Source: Linyphia triangularis
Lineage: Eukaryota; Arthropoda; Arachnida; Araneae; Linyphiidae
Length of the DNA: 64,000 nucleotides
NCBI GenBank assembly: GCA_963978545.1
Contig: OZ021731.1
Coordinates: 55,849,242 to 55,913,241, forward strand
Direction of reading: 5' to 3'
Position 1 is the stretch's first letter. Every line of letters begins with the position of its first letter. The notes under the pieces were generated by a model. It saw nothing but the letters and a program-made list of their open reading frames with translations, made no database searches and had not been told where the DNA came from. Below are positions 1-13,300 of this stretch, piece after piece. A program made the position numbers and the translations under genes.

Positions 1-163
1 TATGTACATATACCAACTTAGGAGAAAAAATCAGTAAAAAAACAGTAAAGGATTCCAACAAGAGCATCAAATACATTTTACCAAAAAATATGAGTTGCTA
101 GTAGTTGACAATTGAAAAATTGCTAGGTGTGATTTGCGATTTAGAACCATAAAAGATTGTTAC

Positions 164-919
164 CATTGAGATGACAGCTTTAATGGCATCAGCTGTGGTC
201 TGCTGGTCATTGGGTTCATCCACTAAAGTACTCCCCAAATACTTTACATAAAATGTGATTCCATCCAAAACAGGTTCTTTTATTGAATCATCCCATTCTT
301 CAGGAAGTTCTATAAAAATTCAATAATCGTAAAATTAGTTTTCCTACAGCCATTTGAGTTTTCCAGATTCACAAAAAAAAAAAAAATTCACTTAAATATT
401 TTCTCCATTAATGAACTAGCAAGAACAGTCATTAGAGTACGAATAGTCATTTATGAATACGTGCAAGGACAGTTTCTATAGTTATCAGAGTTGGATAAAA
501 TTAAATAAAAACGAAGTGATATAGCTACAAGGGAATTTTCTTCTTTAATAAAAAACTTAACCAAAAGCATATTTTCAATAAAAAGTTAGAAGGCAAAGGT
601 TGAAAATTCTAGATACTAATTGCTTCCAGTAAGTAATAATATTGACATACATCTTTCTCGAAAGTTCACGTCACATATATTCAAGTTTTAACAACACACT
701 AATTTTAAAATAATTTTTTAAAATACAACTAAAATTATTAACTGCGCATGTTTCATTGAAGGCCACAAATTCAAACTGAATGACCATGACATGGTTAAAT
801 TCATAAATTTAAAATTCCTATTAAGAATGAAAGTAAAATATGTAACACTTACTTTTATGCTTCAAGCGACCAAACAGTCCTGAAGAACCTACACGAACTG
901 CTTTCAGAATAGACGCCAT
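164..919 (-). CDS. LDLRAP1: LDLRAP1/ARH-like PTB-domain endocytic adaptor, first two coding exons (partial)
   Basis: Read on the minus strand. Exon 1 is 919-853 and begins MASILKAVRVGSSGLFGRLK. It ends at a perfect GTAAGT donor in phase 1. Exon 2 is 309-164, follows a TATAG acceptor and ends ATG|gtaaca in phase 0. Together they give 71 codons without a stop. Residues 23-28 (KLPEEW) and 39-55 (GITFYVKYLGSTLVDEP) match the start of the phosphotyrosine-binding domain of ARH-type adaptors, which begins with an LPE/DNW motif and a KYLG.TLVE.P strand. In that family the domain binds FxNPxY tails of LDL-receptor relatives and links them to clathrin and AP-2 at the plasma membrane. The rest of the gene lies left of base 1; 1-163 and 310-852 are intron without other recognised features. 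GULP/ced-6 and Disabled are related PTB proteins, but the LPEEW lead-in favours ARH. Confidence 0.82.
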
Positions 920-1397
920 AACTTTATCTTTAAAATTTGTTTTAAAAATCCAAACTAGAAACCTATTTCAGTTTCGTAACAAAAAGAATTCTTCCATCAT
1001 CTGTTGAAAAGTAAATCTTAATAAAGGCGTGGTGAGGAGTGGAAGGGGAAATGGGAGAGGCAGAGGAAGCCGGGATGGCTGTCTGGTGTTTGGTGAAAAA
1101 ATGACATTACTTTTATTTTTAAAAAGATATTAAATTAATTTAAAACCAAAATAAATTATGTAGTTAAAATTAACTGTTTGTTGTATCGTTTTAGTATTTT
1201 TGAAAAATAAATGTTTTTTGTTTTTTTTATATAAATATTCAAATATATTCTTCTCAACTCAACTCATTAAGGTTTTGAAACGAAAATTGAAACTTGGTAT
1301 TTTTTGTAAACAAGCTTTGGTTTTCAATAAATTTTTTGTTTTTTCCTCTTATTAGGACCGTCGACTTAACATTTTGTCATAAAAATCTTTCAATAGA
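920..1397. promoter_or_regulatory. Head-to-head intergenic region, probable bidirectional promoter
   Basis: This 478-bp gap separates the start codons of the ARH-like gene (minus) and the first BOD1-like gene (plus). Bases about 1026-1090 are purine-rich and much more GC-rich than the surroundings (GTGGTGAGGAGTGG and similar); the rest is AT-rich. The short divergent spacing suggests a shared promoter, but no TATA box or initiator is obvious and either gene could have further untranslated exons here. Confidence 0.45.
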
Positions 1398-4300
1398 ATG
1401 GATAATTCTCCGGTAAAAAATCCATTTATGGATATAACATCTGAAGAAGTTTATGAAAAAGCACGATCGCAAGGTTCTATTGAAAGACTCTTTGAAGATT
1501 TAAAATCATGTATAAAGAATTCGGTGCGTTTTTTGTTAAATTATGTTTCCTTTTTACTAGTTTGTAATGTAGATTGAATTTTTTGTTACTGTGAACGAGA
1601 GGCCCCTTGGCAATTTTTAGTAACTCCAGTTTCGTTTGGTAACTTCATGTACCTAGTCCACAACATCAAAATATAAAATTTAAAACCAACCATTTCATTT
1701 ATTTTGAAGTGGTAGTCATATCTCCAATTATAATTTAGGAATCTAATTTTATTGATATATGTTCTTCTATTAGAAAAAAAAATTTATGATATTTTTTGTA
1801 ATATTTTTAATTTATTCACCTCACTCAAGAAAATGTAGTTCAAAAACAAGCAAATGTTTTTGTAAAATTTAGGTAAATTTCTACTTCACGTTTATGGGTT
1901 GGCGCGCTTTTGAAAAGTTGGCGACAAGGCTGAAATGTCGCCAATTCGGAATTCCCAAATGAAAACTTGAGAATCGAACCTGCTCCTTGATTTGTGGTAT
2001 AGGAAGGTTAAACTCCAATGCCAAAGCTGTTATGCTACGGTTGCGATGCAAGTTGTAGTAAGATTAAATGTTTTTGCTTTTCATTTTAATTACATTTATA
2101 TTAAAAACGTACATCCTGGGAAGAAATTAAAATGATTTACGTAAGTTTATTCGATATCGGCGAAAATTCAAAGGCCATGAAGTTGCAAACAATAATTGAA
2201 AAAACAAAAAAAGGTTAAGGAATTTAATTTTAAACGTTAATTAAAAACTAGTTTAAGCAATTAAAATTTAATTTCAAATAATTAAAAAGGGGTAAAATTT
2301 CATTAAATTTTTACATTATTGACAAATATGTGACCCCTTCCAGAATATTTATATTTTTAATCACTTGCTAAAAACTAAGGTGTGCGCGCTCTAAAAAGAA
2401 AAATGGCAACCTATTTCGTTGGCCTTACGGCCAATTGAACCTAAAAAAATACCCCTACCTAATTCGGGCAGTTGTTTATGGAATCTCACCCTCAAAATCA
2501 CTTGGTTTTTTTAATTACGTATGGCACCAATTCATCATGGCGGTTGATTTCAAATCCACAAGATGGCGTGTGATTCGAAATAAACAAGATGTGGTCAAAA
2601 TGACCGTTAATAATAAACGATGTCTGAAAACATAAGAAATATTAAAGTAATTGATGAAAATCAACGTAATAAACAAATTATTAGCAAACAGCACCTGCGA
2701 GATAGACAAATAGCTGTTCGAAAACCAAGTTCCTTTCCGGCAGGATCTCCTTGAAGTATCTTTCTGACAAACCCATTGGTAGCCATAGGTCAACTGGTCT
2801 GTTTCACCCAGTTACATTTATTCATTACATTTGGGACAAATAAAGAATTCCGATATTAAACTGACATCCATACACCATTGCAAAACCTGGCGTTTTCCTT
2901 TCAATTCCAACAAGAAAAAACCTAAAAAGTGAATTAAAAAGAAGCCATCGTTACAGAAAGCACCATTAGAAATTTCAAACAGCCACAAAAATGCCATCCT
3001 CGATCCTCCCTGCATTCAAATTTAGGGTTAACATAAAATCACGGTTGCGCATGCTCGTCAAAAAAGGGGGGTTGCCAAATTTAGAACTGTATCTCCTACA
3101 AAAAGCGCCAAATCGACTTGGCGTTATTTTAAAGTCAACTAGGAATAGACCAAAATTTATTTAGAGAATTTTTCTTCAAAATTTTAATTTTACTACTAAA
3201 TCGAAACGCATTGCACCATTATTACACCATTTTATTATTACACCACAAGATAAAAAAAGTTGTTTGGTCACTTAACCCAAAAATTAATTTGTGAGGTCTC
3301 ATCAATTCCTGCAAGGTAAAATAAAGTATAGAATATGCTATTTGCTTTTGTATTTTCTCATTTAAGATAATAAATTATAAAGTAGAACAAAAATAAATTG
3401 AATGCACAACACTTATTTGTTTTTCTCTCAATGTTAATATTGGAAACTACTTTTATACTGATTAGTGTTTTACGTAATTATGTATTTCACAAACAACCCA
3501 CTGTTAAATTATTTAAGAGTTTAAAATTTTAGGTACTCTTCCGTAAGACCGGCACCAATTATCTCCCATCCTAATTGTTTACACGCTTAAATGATGCATA
3601 AATGTATATCGTCCACCTTAAATGTTTATGGTTTGGTATAGAGTTTCTCTAGTAACCCTATGACTGTTTATTATTGGAAATATATGAAGGAATTGAAAAT
3701 TGTTAGTTTGGATGAGTTATCACTGCAATTTGTTGTTTTTTCTGGTATCAGTTTAATGGAAGAGTATCAAATTATAATTAAAAATTATTTTTTATATCAA
3801 TTTTACATTTTTTTTTCTCTTCTTTCAGTCTTCATATATATCTTTAATGAAAGCAACACAGCAGAATATTCTTGGTGATCACTTTGGTACAATGCCAATC
3901 AGTGATGTACAAAGCAAAAAGAAGCGACTTCAAGAGTAAATATCTTTATTAACCATAATATTAAATATTTTAGCTGAATATCTATGCTTTGCTTCAAAAT
4001 TTCACTATATCTTTTAACTAATTGTATAATCTATAGTTACTATGTTTAAATTCCTTACATATGTGATTATAGTGTTACAAAATTACCCTTAATTAACTCA
4101 ATTTATTAATCACAACTTTTTAATAATGATAGTTTTTACAAGCTTGGTATCTCATTGAAATTAATACTGAATAATTAAGGTCAGCTAATTGTAAAACAAA
4201 GTTTCTATCAAACATTAAGATAGTATAAAAGAATTAGTAAATTTTTTTACTGCCCCTGCATCTGCCTTATTACAAACTTTGCAACTATTATAATAATTTG

Positions 4301-7300
4301 GTTCTGACTGAGTAATATCTAAAGAGGCTGTTTTATACTAAACTTAATAGGCATTATGATGTTTCTTTTTTTCCTCCCAAAGGTGTGATTTTCATTTGAC
4401 TTTGCTTACATCCGGAGTCTCATTAATGTAAAAGATATAACTGCCAAATTTCAAGGAGATTAGATAATATTTAGAGGTTGTACACATTGATCACTTTTAT
4501 CTCAAACTTGTAAAATTTCTAATATTAAAGTGTTTTGTACTAATCGGTTTCTCTTGCATTACTTTTGCAAATAATTGAACTTTAAAATGGGAACCAAAAG
4601 AGGAATTTGGTTGCTAGAAATAGTGCCTAATGGGGGGTTTTTAGGAGCTTGGCTCCCTTTAAAGAAACAAGTACTTTTAGTTTTTATTCACCACTAGCAG
4701 TGTGGCCCCGCACTGCTGGGGACTCATTGAAGGACATCATCAATTCTGTGTTATATAGACTCGGAATTTCTTCGAATTAATTGTTGTTGGTGATCAGCTT
4801 CCAATGTATTATATAACAGATGCATGTTTTTGTTCATTTTGTAATAACGTGCTCTATCATTCTCCAGTCGATGCTATTTTTGCAGCGGTGATTCCCTAAC
4901 TCTCTTAGCGGCAGATGATCTATACTTAACATTTATATTCATTCTCTTTGGCGGCATATTAGCAAATGTTGAAATGATTTGAAAGTTTTCAGTGAATTTA
5001 AGTAATTTGCTGAATCTACAATTGAGTCTGCAAGTGATGAAGTCAAATTGAGTCTAAATCTGTTTCTATGCTAGATTCTATGTATTATATTTTAATCACT
5101 CTCATCAAATGAAGTTAGATTCATAATTTACAAAGCAAAGGAAATTAAACGATTAAAGTGTAAAAACATAGTTTTTAAAGGAAAAGACCTGAGCCATTTT
5201 GTTACTAATAAAACAAAGACTTTCTTTGAGTTGTATGGGATCCACAACAGGGCAGGATACTGCAGTGATTCTCTAAAAAGTCATGTGAACTGACTCTCTT
5301 AAGGTGGTCAATGATAATGCAAATAGAGGAATTACTTGGATAAAATTGTTTAACGAATTGGTCAGGGACGAACAACAAAAACATATCTTGTTGAGGGTAA
5401 TCGATTATCACAGAAAAGTCATCACCAAGCGAACTTTGAAATAAATATTCAAATTCAAATGTTATTAATATAACACATGTTTTGCTCATCATACTATTTA
5501 TTAATCTTAGTGTCTAGTTTTAACATTATTTTAAATTTTTAATTTCTAGTCTCAAGAAAATTGCATCGTTCAAATGTGATTAATATAGCACATGTTTTGT
5601 CCATCATACTACCTATTGAACTTAATGTGTAGTTATAACATTATTTTAAGTTTATGATTTCTAGTTTTCCCAATAAAAGTAATTAACATTAAAAAATCTT
5701 AGTTTTTGCCGACTTTTACTAAACTGATCAAAAGTGTGCAACCTCTAAATTTTATCCAATCTTCTTGAAATTTGACATATATATCTTTTACATCACTGAG
5801 ACTCTAGATGTAATCAAAGTCTGCCAAAATTTTGCATTTTATTTTTTGCCTTACAAAAAGAAACATCCTGTTCAATGGACAATTCCTGCATTTTTTAATT
5901 TTTTTTTATTCAATTCTAAATGTTTTGATAAGGCCATCAACACAAAAATGTCTGCTCTTTGCACTTTTTTTTTATTTTAATTTGCAACCTAAAAGTTCAT
6001 CTATTCGATTTTGGCTGGAAAACACTGCATTTGAATCGAATGTGACGTCACTTCATCTGAAACAACTTGGTCTGAAGCTAGTTTTGCAAGTTTCTCACAA
6101 ATCGTGCCAACCGGTACGAGATATGACAACAGGCCCAGGCGCCTGTCTTGGCAGAAACCTTACGATAACCATAGAGAACTAGACGGAGGTAAGGATTGTG
6201 TCACCGAACAGAAGGATGTCATAACGTCACATCTAATAGCGGATGTTTTTATGGGACAGTGTTTTGGAGCATTTTCTTCTCTTAATATTTAAATAACTAA
6301 TTTTTTTAAAGAACTTTTGTTTGAATATTTGGAATTGGAAAGAAATTCTTTATAAATATAAACTAATTTCACTCGTTTTAAAAAAATGCTTGAATTGTCA
6401 ATTTTTGTCTTGCTTTTAGACTATCTTTATTCCAAAGAAAAAATTAAATGTTTCCCTCTAAAGCTAAAGATTCCTTTGAACTCCTCCCATGTTTCTAATG
6501 AATTAGTCCTCTATGAAAATGGACAGTTTCAAATGATTATTACAAGGAAGTATAAAAATCAGTATATTCTCAGTGAATTATCTTAATTATAGAGTAGTTA
6601 AGTATATAGGTATGACATTTACAGGGGTAGCATTTGCTGTAATATTCCTTAAGTTTTTGTTTCTCCCTAAAATTGTATTTAAATTGTTTGATAATTTTTA
6701 AAAACAATTAAAAATCTCAAAAATTCCCCGATCTTCCTCCTAAACCTGCAAAAAAAAACAAAAAAAAAACTGGGGTAATCCTCTGGAGAAGAAAATCATT
6801 TCTGAACTTTTAATTATTAAATTTTAATTATAGATAAACAATTTTAAATTGTAGTTTTAAGGTTGAAGCAATATTCTTTTTTGAAGTTTTTTTAATGTGG
6901 CTTAAAAATTAAATAAGTGTATTTAATTGAAAAAAAAATTGTATAATTTTTTGATTATATAACTTGTTATGCTGAAAACTTTTTTGCCGAGAATCTATGT
7001 TAGCACTCTGTCTTAGTAGCCTATGTCAGCTGTAAAAGAAATATCGCCAAATTTTGTAATTATCCCTAAAACGTTTAGGAATTATCCATAAAGTGTTTTT
7101 AAAATTTTTGGAATTATCCCTAAAATTCCTAACTGCGCTTATTCCATTATTTTAATGTGTGTGCGCTTTTATTTTTATGTAGGATTGCAGTATTAGCTAG
7201 TCAGTTTGATTGTTCTGTCTCAGATATTTTTATTGCAACAACTGAAGTTCAGGGCAAGTCAATAATTGAAAACATCATAAAACAACTGTCATTTTTGAAA

Positions 7301-10300
7301 AAGGGAAGTGCTTCAACCATACCTTCTCCAAACAAGAAAGGACAAAGCTCTGCTAATGTTAAAAGTTATGATGAAAGACAACCAGGGACTTCTGGAAACA
7401 TTTGTGAAGGTTTGTATTTGAGATTTTTTTTTAAATACCTATTTTATAGGTTCATATTTCATCTTAGTTTTCAATTTTAAGTATGCAGTGTAAAAGTGCT
7501 GAGATAATTTAATAGTTTGCTAATAAGTTCAACTTTGGTTATGTATTTATCATTATCCTTTAATTGCATGTTATGATTCTTAATAAATCGTCTCTGAAAT
7601 CTGTAAATAGTTGTTTGTGTTGTTCAACTTCGAAGATAATTTTATACATGGTTCGTATGTTTTTAAAAAACCACAAGAAGTGCTTAAAAAAAACCTTTCA
7701 TTTTCAAGTGCTTGAAAATCTTGATTAAAAATGTGTTTATAGTCCTTGAATTTTATTTTCCAAAAATATAGCCTCTTTAAAAATTTTGATTTTTCTAAAC
7801 TAGCAAAATCCTTCGAATTTAGTTAAGCCAATCGGAACTAGAAAACTACGAGAACATATAAGATTGATTCCTCCTGCTAGTTCGTTTTCCCCCTTTGATG
7901 AATACAGCACATCTAAAAATCCATGCAAAGAGTATAAAGCACAGATTTAGTTTCTTTGAGAAGTATTTCGATGAGCATTGTTGGGACTGTTTCAATGATA
8001 AAACCCCAAAAACAAGTATTGTCCGCAACAATCAAGTCGTCATCGATTTCATCTCAAGTAAGCACAGTAGAGGTGCATGTAGTTTTAAATACTGAAATGT
8101 TATGGACATTGAAAACCATAAAAAAATGGCTTGTATAAATTCAAATGAAAACATTGATAAATTATTTCATTGAATGTTTGCCGATAGCACGATTCCATTA
8201 TTTTTATATGATGAGAAAAAAAAAAATTCAGTATTTGGAATATAATCTTATCTTCAGAGTGTATTAGAAGACAGTTTAATCACTAAGAGTTTTGTTTTGT
8301 TATTTGACGATAGTTTCAATATGGTGAAGCAAGAAAAATAAACGGATATTCACATTCGAAATTGGTGATATAACGAAGTGTTTGCTATTTGCTTCTGTTT
8401 TTAAGGGATCTGCATAGTACTGCTTCTGATATACTCGGAAGGTTTTTTTCTTCCATTGTAAACTAAACATTCTCTTCTATTGTAACCTAAAAAACATTTT
8501 ATTTTGTATTTACTTGATTTGAACGTGCACCGTTTGCCAATAAAAAAAAAATTTGGATTTTTTTTTTATTGTATATTTGTGTTGATAATGCATCCTTGAA
8601 AAGTCCTTGGAATTTTTTTCTCCTTCAAGTGTACGAACCATGTTATAAGTCTGACTTTTAAAAAGGTAGCACATTGCATTCTTATTGTTGTGGGCTTAAT
8701 TTAATATCATCTGTGGCAAAACTTGTGAATTTTTCTGTCGATATTTCGAGTGATATGTGTTTTATTGCCCTCAAGACAGATAGAAAGCCCTTCCACCCCA
8801 CCCCACCCTTTTTTTTTTTGCCATGGAGAAAAGAGAATTTTGTGTGTTAATAAAATGTCATATTTTGCTTGGAAAAATAATTGATAAAACTGAAGAAATA
8901 TTATGTAGACTACCCCTTTACACGGTACGGCTCACAAATTGTTTACTGAATTTCATTGTGGCTGTACAAGCACAACAGATCTTTCTAATACAAAATTGTA
9001 TGAATAGGTGCCGCATTTGTCCAATAGAAACGTGCTGTTTCATTACAACAATGTATTGGTTCACTCGCCCACAATCGCAACTGCTAAATTGGTCGATTTA
9101 CACTATGAATCTACCCTACTCTTCTAACATAATCCCCTGTGAAATTTTTCTCTTCCCAAATATGAAGAAATGGCTTGGTGGACAGAGATTTCCTTCAGAT
9201 TCCGAGATCATTAGTGCAACAAATTTTTATTTTGAAGAGTTCGATAGATCTTATTTTTTGAAATAGTTAAAATATCATTGGCAAAGATGTATCATGGTGA
9301 AAAGATACTATATCGAAAAATCAAATGCATTTTGGTACATATTTTTCATTTTAAAGTTACTAACTTTTCAAATAGCCCTCGTAAACTAAAAAAATCATGG
9401 GAGATTAATTAATAGTGTGGTTGTAGTTCCCAGTATTGGTTTGTTCTATAGTTAAACATTCTTAGTTATGTGTTTATAATTTTCACAACAGGCATACAAA
9501 TTTGTATCTTAAAAAGGCCGCAGCCAATAGTGAACCATCAAATACACTTTTGTGGATTTTTTTTTTTTTTTTTTTTTTGGATTTTTAAAAAATGGATTAT
9601 TTTTAGTAATTTTCATGTGTTGAGCAATAGGAAATTTACCATTTCAACACTGAGTAAGGAAACTAGGTAAAAAATCAAGTGAACATTGTTAAAAATCTTA
9701 ATTTAATTTAAATATGAGAATTCCTTTTAGGAAAAAGTCTTGGAATCGCATGTATTGGTGTGAATTTACTTTGAATGAAATTGTGGCTCCAAATAATAGC
9801 AGTGGCAGCCTGTGATTGAAAATGCTAGTTCAGCCGGAAACATGCGTTCCCCCCTACCGCCCCCACACCACACACTTTTCACAATCATTCATGAACACTA
9901 AGTCTTTAATCTTTAATACTCTAACACAAATCAAAGTATCCTTTCAATTTTTATAGAATGAATAAGGGAAGAAAGAAAACACTTACTTATTTTTTGAAAA
10001 CAAAATCAATCCTCCTTTCTTTTAAACTTGCGAATGAGTCAATGATATTGTCATAAAATGGCATTATTTTGGTAACACAATCACCCCACCCACGCAGATA
10101 CTCATATGCTGAACCAATCAGCTCATCGAATTCTCAAGGGCAGCCGAAGTTAGAAATAATGCTTGATCGGCAGCACAGCTATTACATTACGTAGAGGGAA
10201 GGCTTCTATTGCTTTCCATTAGTTACCATGGCAACATGGCTGCCCGAAACACGTTTCAGGAAATACGACTGCTGTGTTCGGAGAAAGATCACTTTGATTG

Positions 10301-13300
10301 GAAGCGGGGGTTTTCTCCTGAATTATTCACTCCAGAAGATTGCTGCTTATCAGATTTTTTTTCTCTTACCGTAGAAATGGATCTTCGTTTTAGAAAATTG
10401 TAAAATAACTAATTTTAGTTTTGAACTAATAAATTTAGATGCAGCCCGGCTGTACTGCACGAGCCGCCACTGAATAATAAAATTTATTATTCTAAAAAAA
10501 GCTCCTAAAAGTTATTTAAAATTAAAAAACTTACTAACAAACAAGCTTACACCAATGCAGATACAGTTTCAATAGCAATGTAAGTATAAGCATTGGTATT
10601 TGAAACACAGATCTTCACCGATTGTGCAGCAGCTCACATTCCATTGAATAATCCTGATTCATTTACTGGGCAAGCTCAAATAAAATTAATGAGTTACTCC
10701 AGTTTTCTTTAAACATGTGCATTTACAATACACTAGAAGTTTCCAGTAGTTAATTGATCATGTACGAGTGATGAGAGGTGAGATACGAGTCGTGTGAAAA
10801 ATACTTCTAATGATTGTTAAAATTCTGAATACATTTGAAACTTTTTTATTAAAATTTTATTTCCTGTACCAATTTAAATTTTTGCAAGGTAACAACCATA
10901 GGAGCATACAGGTCATAGGCTTGTATTGTGCAATCACAGATCGGACAGTGCCTGTAAGAATTGACCGGTATAGAGAAACAGTTTTGTTTTTTCCCCCTTT
11001 TTTTTTCCTTCTTTTTTTCTAAAGCCCAATACATCCAATCCCAACCACTCCCACCATCTTGATCAGTTTACCTTACAGTAAGCATTTCTCTTAACTGTTG
11101 TTTTCTACTTCCCTCTTTGGTTTTCATACTAAATAATAACTCAGCTTCAATTACTTTTATATATCTCATAATTATTATTTTTTTTCTCCTTTCAATAAAT
11201 TTCATTGGCAATATAATTTTCTTTTTCCTAGCTAACGAAGATTCCTTTGATTCTGTGAGTTCAGTGCATACGAGTGAGTTGTCCTCATGGTCTGATGAAA
11301 TAGAAGTTCCAACTGAAAATCGTGGTAGTAATGGAAAAAAACCAAAGATAATATCTTTTAAAACTGGTTAGTAAATACTTTGTACGTTGATCGTTATCAG
11401 ATTTTAAACTATAACCTTTTAAAATCCAATGCTTGTTTTGAATACAAAAATTTAAAACTTCAATTAAATTACATAAGTTTGACTTGAATATGTTGACTTC
11501 TAAGAAGTCCTGGTTTGAAAATCTTCAGCCTATCTGGGGATTTGGCTTTTCTTGTGTCAAATGTGAAAATAATGTTTAGAAAACTGACATTAGGATTAAT
11601 ACTTAACCTAGTGTACTAGAAAAAAAATCAACATTTTGTGTGAAACTTTGATTTTTTTAGATATTACCAGTTGCTAGAAAAAGTGAGCTTTTGACTATTT
11701 TCTAGTTGGCCAAAAAGAGCATGTGTTTGAATTCTAAAGGAGTAAAGTTTTTTTCCTCGCAAAATTTATTCCTCATGAAATCATTCTCTTTGTGATTCAA
11801 CTTCAAAACGTTACAATCATTTAGTAAATTCCTTCTTATACATTCAATTAATATCTAGTATATTGTTCAGTATTCTTGTGATCAAGAATTTTAAGGAAGA
11901 AGTTTGAAAATTGTTTTGATCAAGTAGAATATTTAAAAAGAAATTTTTCAAAGGATAAGATTTTATAAAAAAGAATCCCTTAAAAAAAAGGGGGGGGGGG
12001 AAGCTGTGATTATTTTGCTGCGAGAGTTTCAAGAGTAGGAGAAATAGCATGCTCCACACATCGCATTGTTAGAGCTCTTGCCTACTGATGTCTTGCAAAA
12101 TTTGGAATTCCTTTTACAGAAAACTATTGTTTGATATTTGTAAATGGACAGTTGTAAAATTTTTCTAGTCTCTCTTCGTTTCTACAGTTACTCCCCGTGT
12201 GACTTGTTATCATTATACGATTATATTTCCAAAATTAATAAATAGGAAATAATGTTGCGTAGATTGTTTTTTCTTTCGTCTGTATAGACATTCCATCCAG
12301 ATGTTGCTCGGACGTAATGTACCTCTTGCACACTTGTTCTTTTAACATATGTACTTGTAAATACAAATTTACAAGAATTGTTTCACCTCTCAATTTATAG
12401 GATTTTATTCTTTTACACTTTTATTAGTTAAATAAATAGAGTTTCATTCAGTTAATGGTAGAATATTTTAAAAGAATTTTTTAATCAGATACGGTTTTGT
12501 TAAAGAGAATCCTCTTAAAAAAAAAAATTAAAAGCAGTGATTATTTTGCTATGAGAATTTCATGAGTAGGAGAAAAAGCATGTTCCACACATGGAATTGT
12601 TAAGAGTTCTTGACTGCTGATGTCTTCCAGACGAGGTTTATTAGGTTTTTTTTTTCACCTAATCCTTTCGAATTGGTATTTTTCATTTAAAAACTACTTT
12701 AAATTTTTCCACTTATAGTATTATTCCTTGTATTTTGAGTCCATATTTTTGATTTCTGCAAATGAGTAGCAATAATAGTGAAATGTGTTACTTCTCTTCT
12801 TTTGCGGTCATTTTAATCTTTCAATAGGGTATCTGTTTTCCTTTAAAGTTAAATAGGTGAAGCTTGCTTTTTATGTTCATCATTCTCCAATTTTCTTCTC
12901 ATTACTCCGACTTGTTTCATGATTGAAAGTTCAACTTCTGAAACGGATGATAGAAAGAGTTAGATATTTGTTTTTAAACTTTCGTTTTGCGGCCAATTGA
13001 ACTTCATTCTTTTACTATCAGAACCATTTTTCTTCATAATCAAGGATTATTGATTCAATGTTTGCATTGCAACGTTTGTACTTCCTTCTGCTGGGAACGG
13101 TTGTATGATATTTGTAAAATTTTGCTAAGCTCATTTTGTTTCTTCAGTCACTCCCTGTGTGACTTTTTATTACTATGCGATTATATTACCGAAATTGAGA
13201 AATAGGAAATTATGTTGCACAGATTGTTTTTTCTTTTGTTTGTATAGACATTTCGTCCAGATATTGCTCTTACGTAATGTACCACATGCACATTTACTTT

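Noticed and set aside
2381..3082. Direct repeats flanking the Merlin relic as its target duplication
   Set aside because: The similarity (GCGCGCTCTAAAAAG... against GCGCATGCTCGTCAAAAAA...) is loose and far longer than a Merlin 8-9 bp duplication; not convincing.
5205..6586. Cluster of 60-116-codon open frames on both strands
   Set aside because: They overlap each other, are rich in F/L/I/K from AT-rich DNA and match no family; they lie inside an intron with transposon debris.
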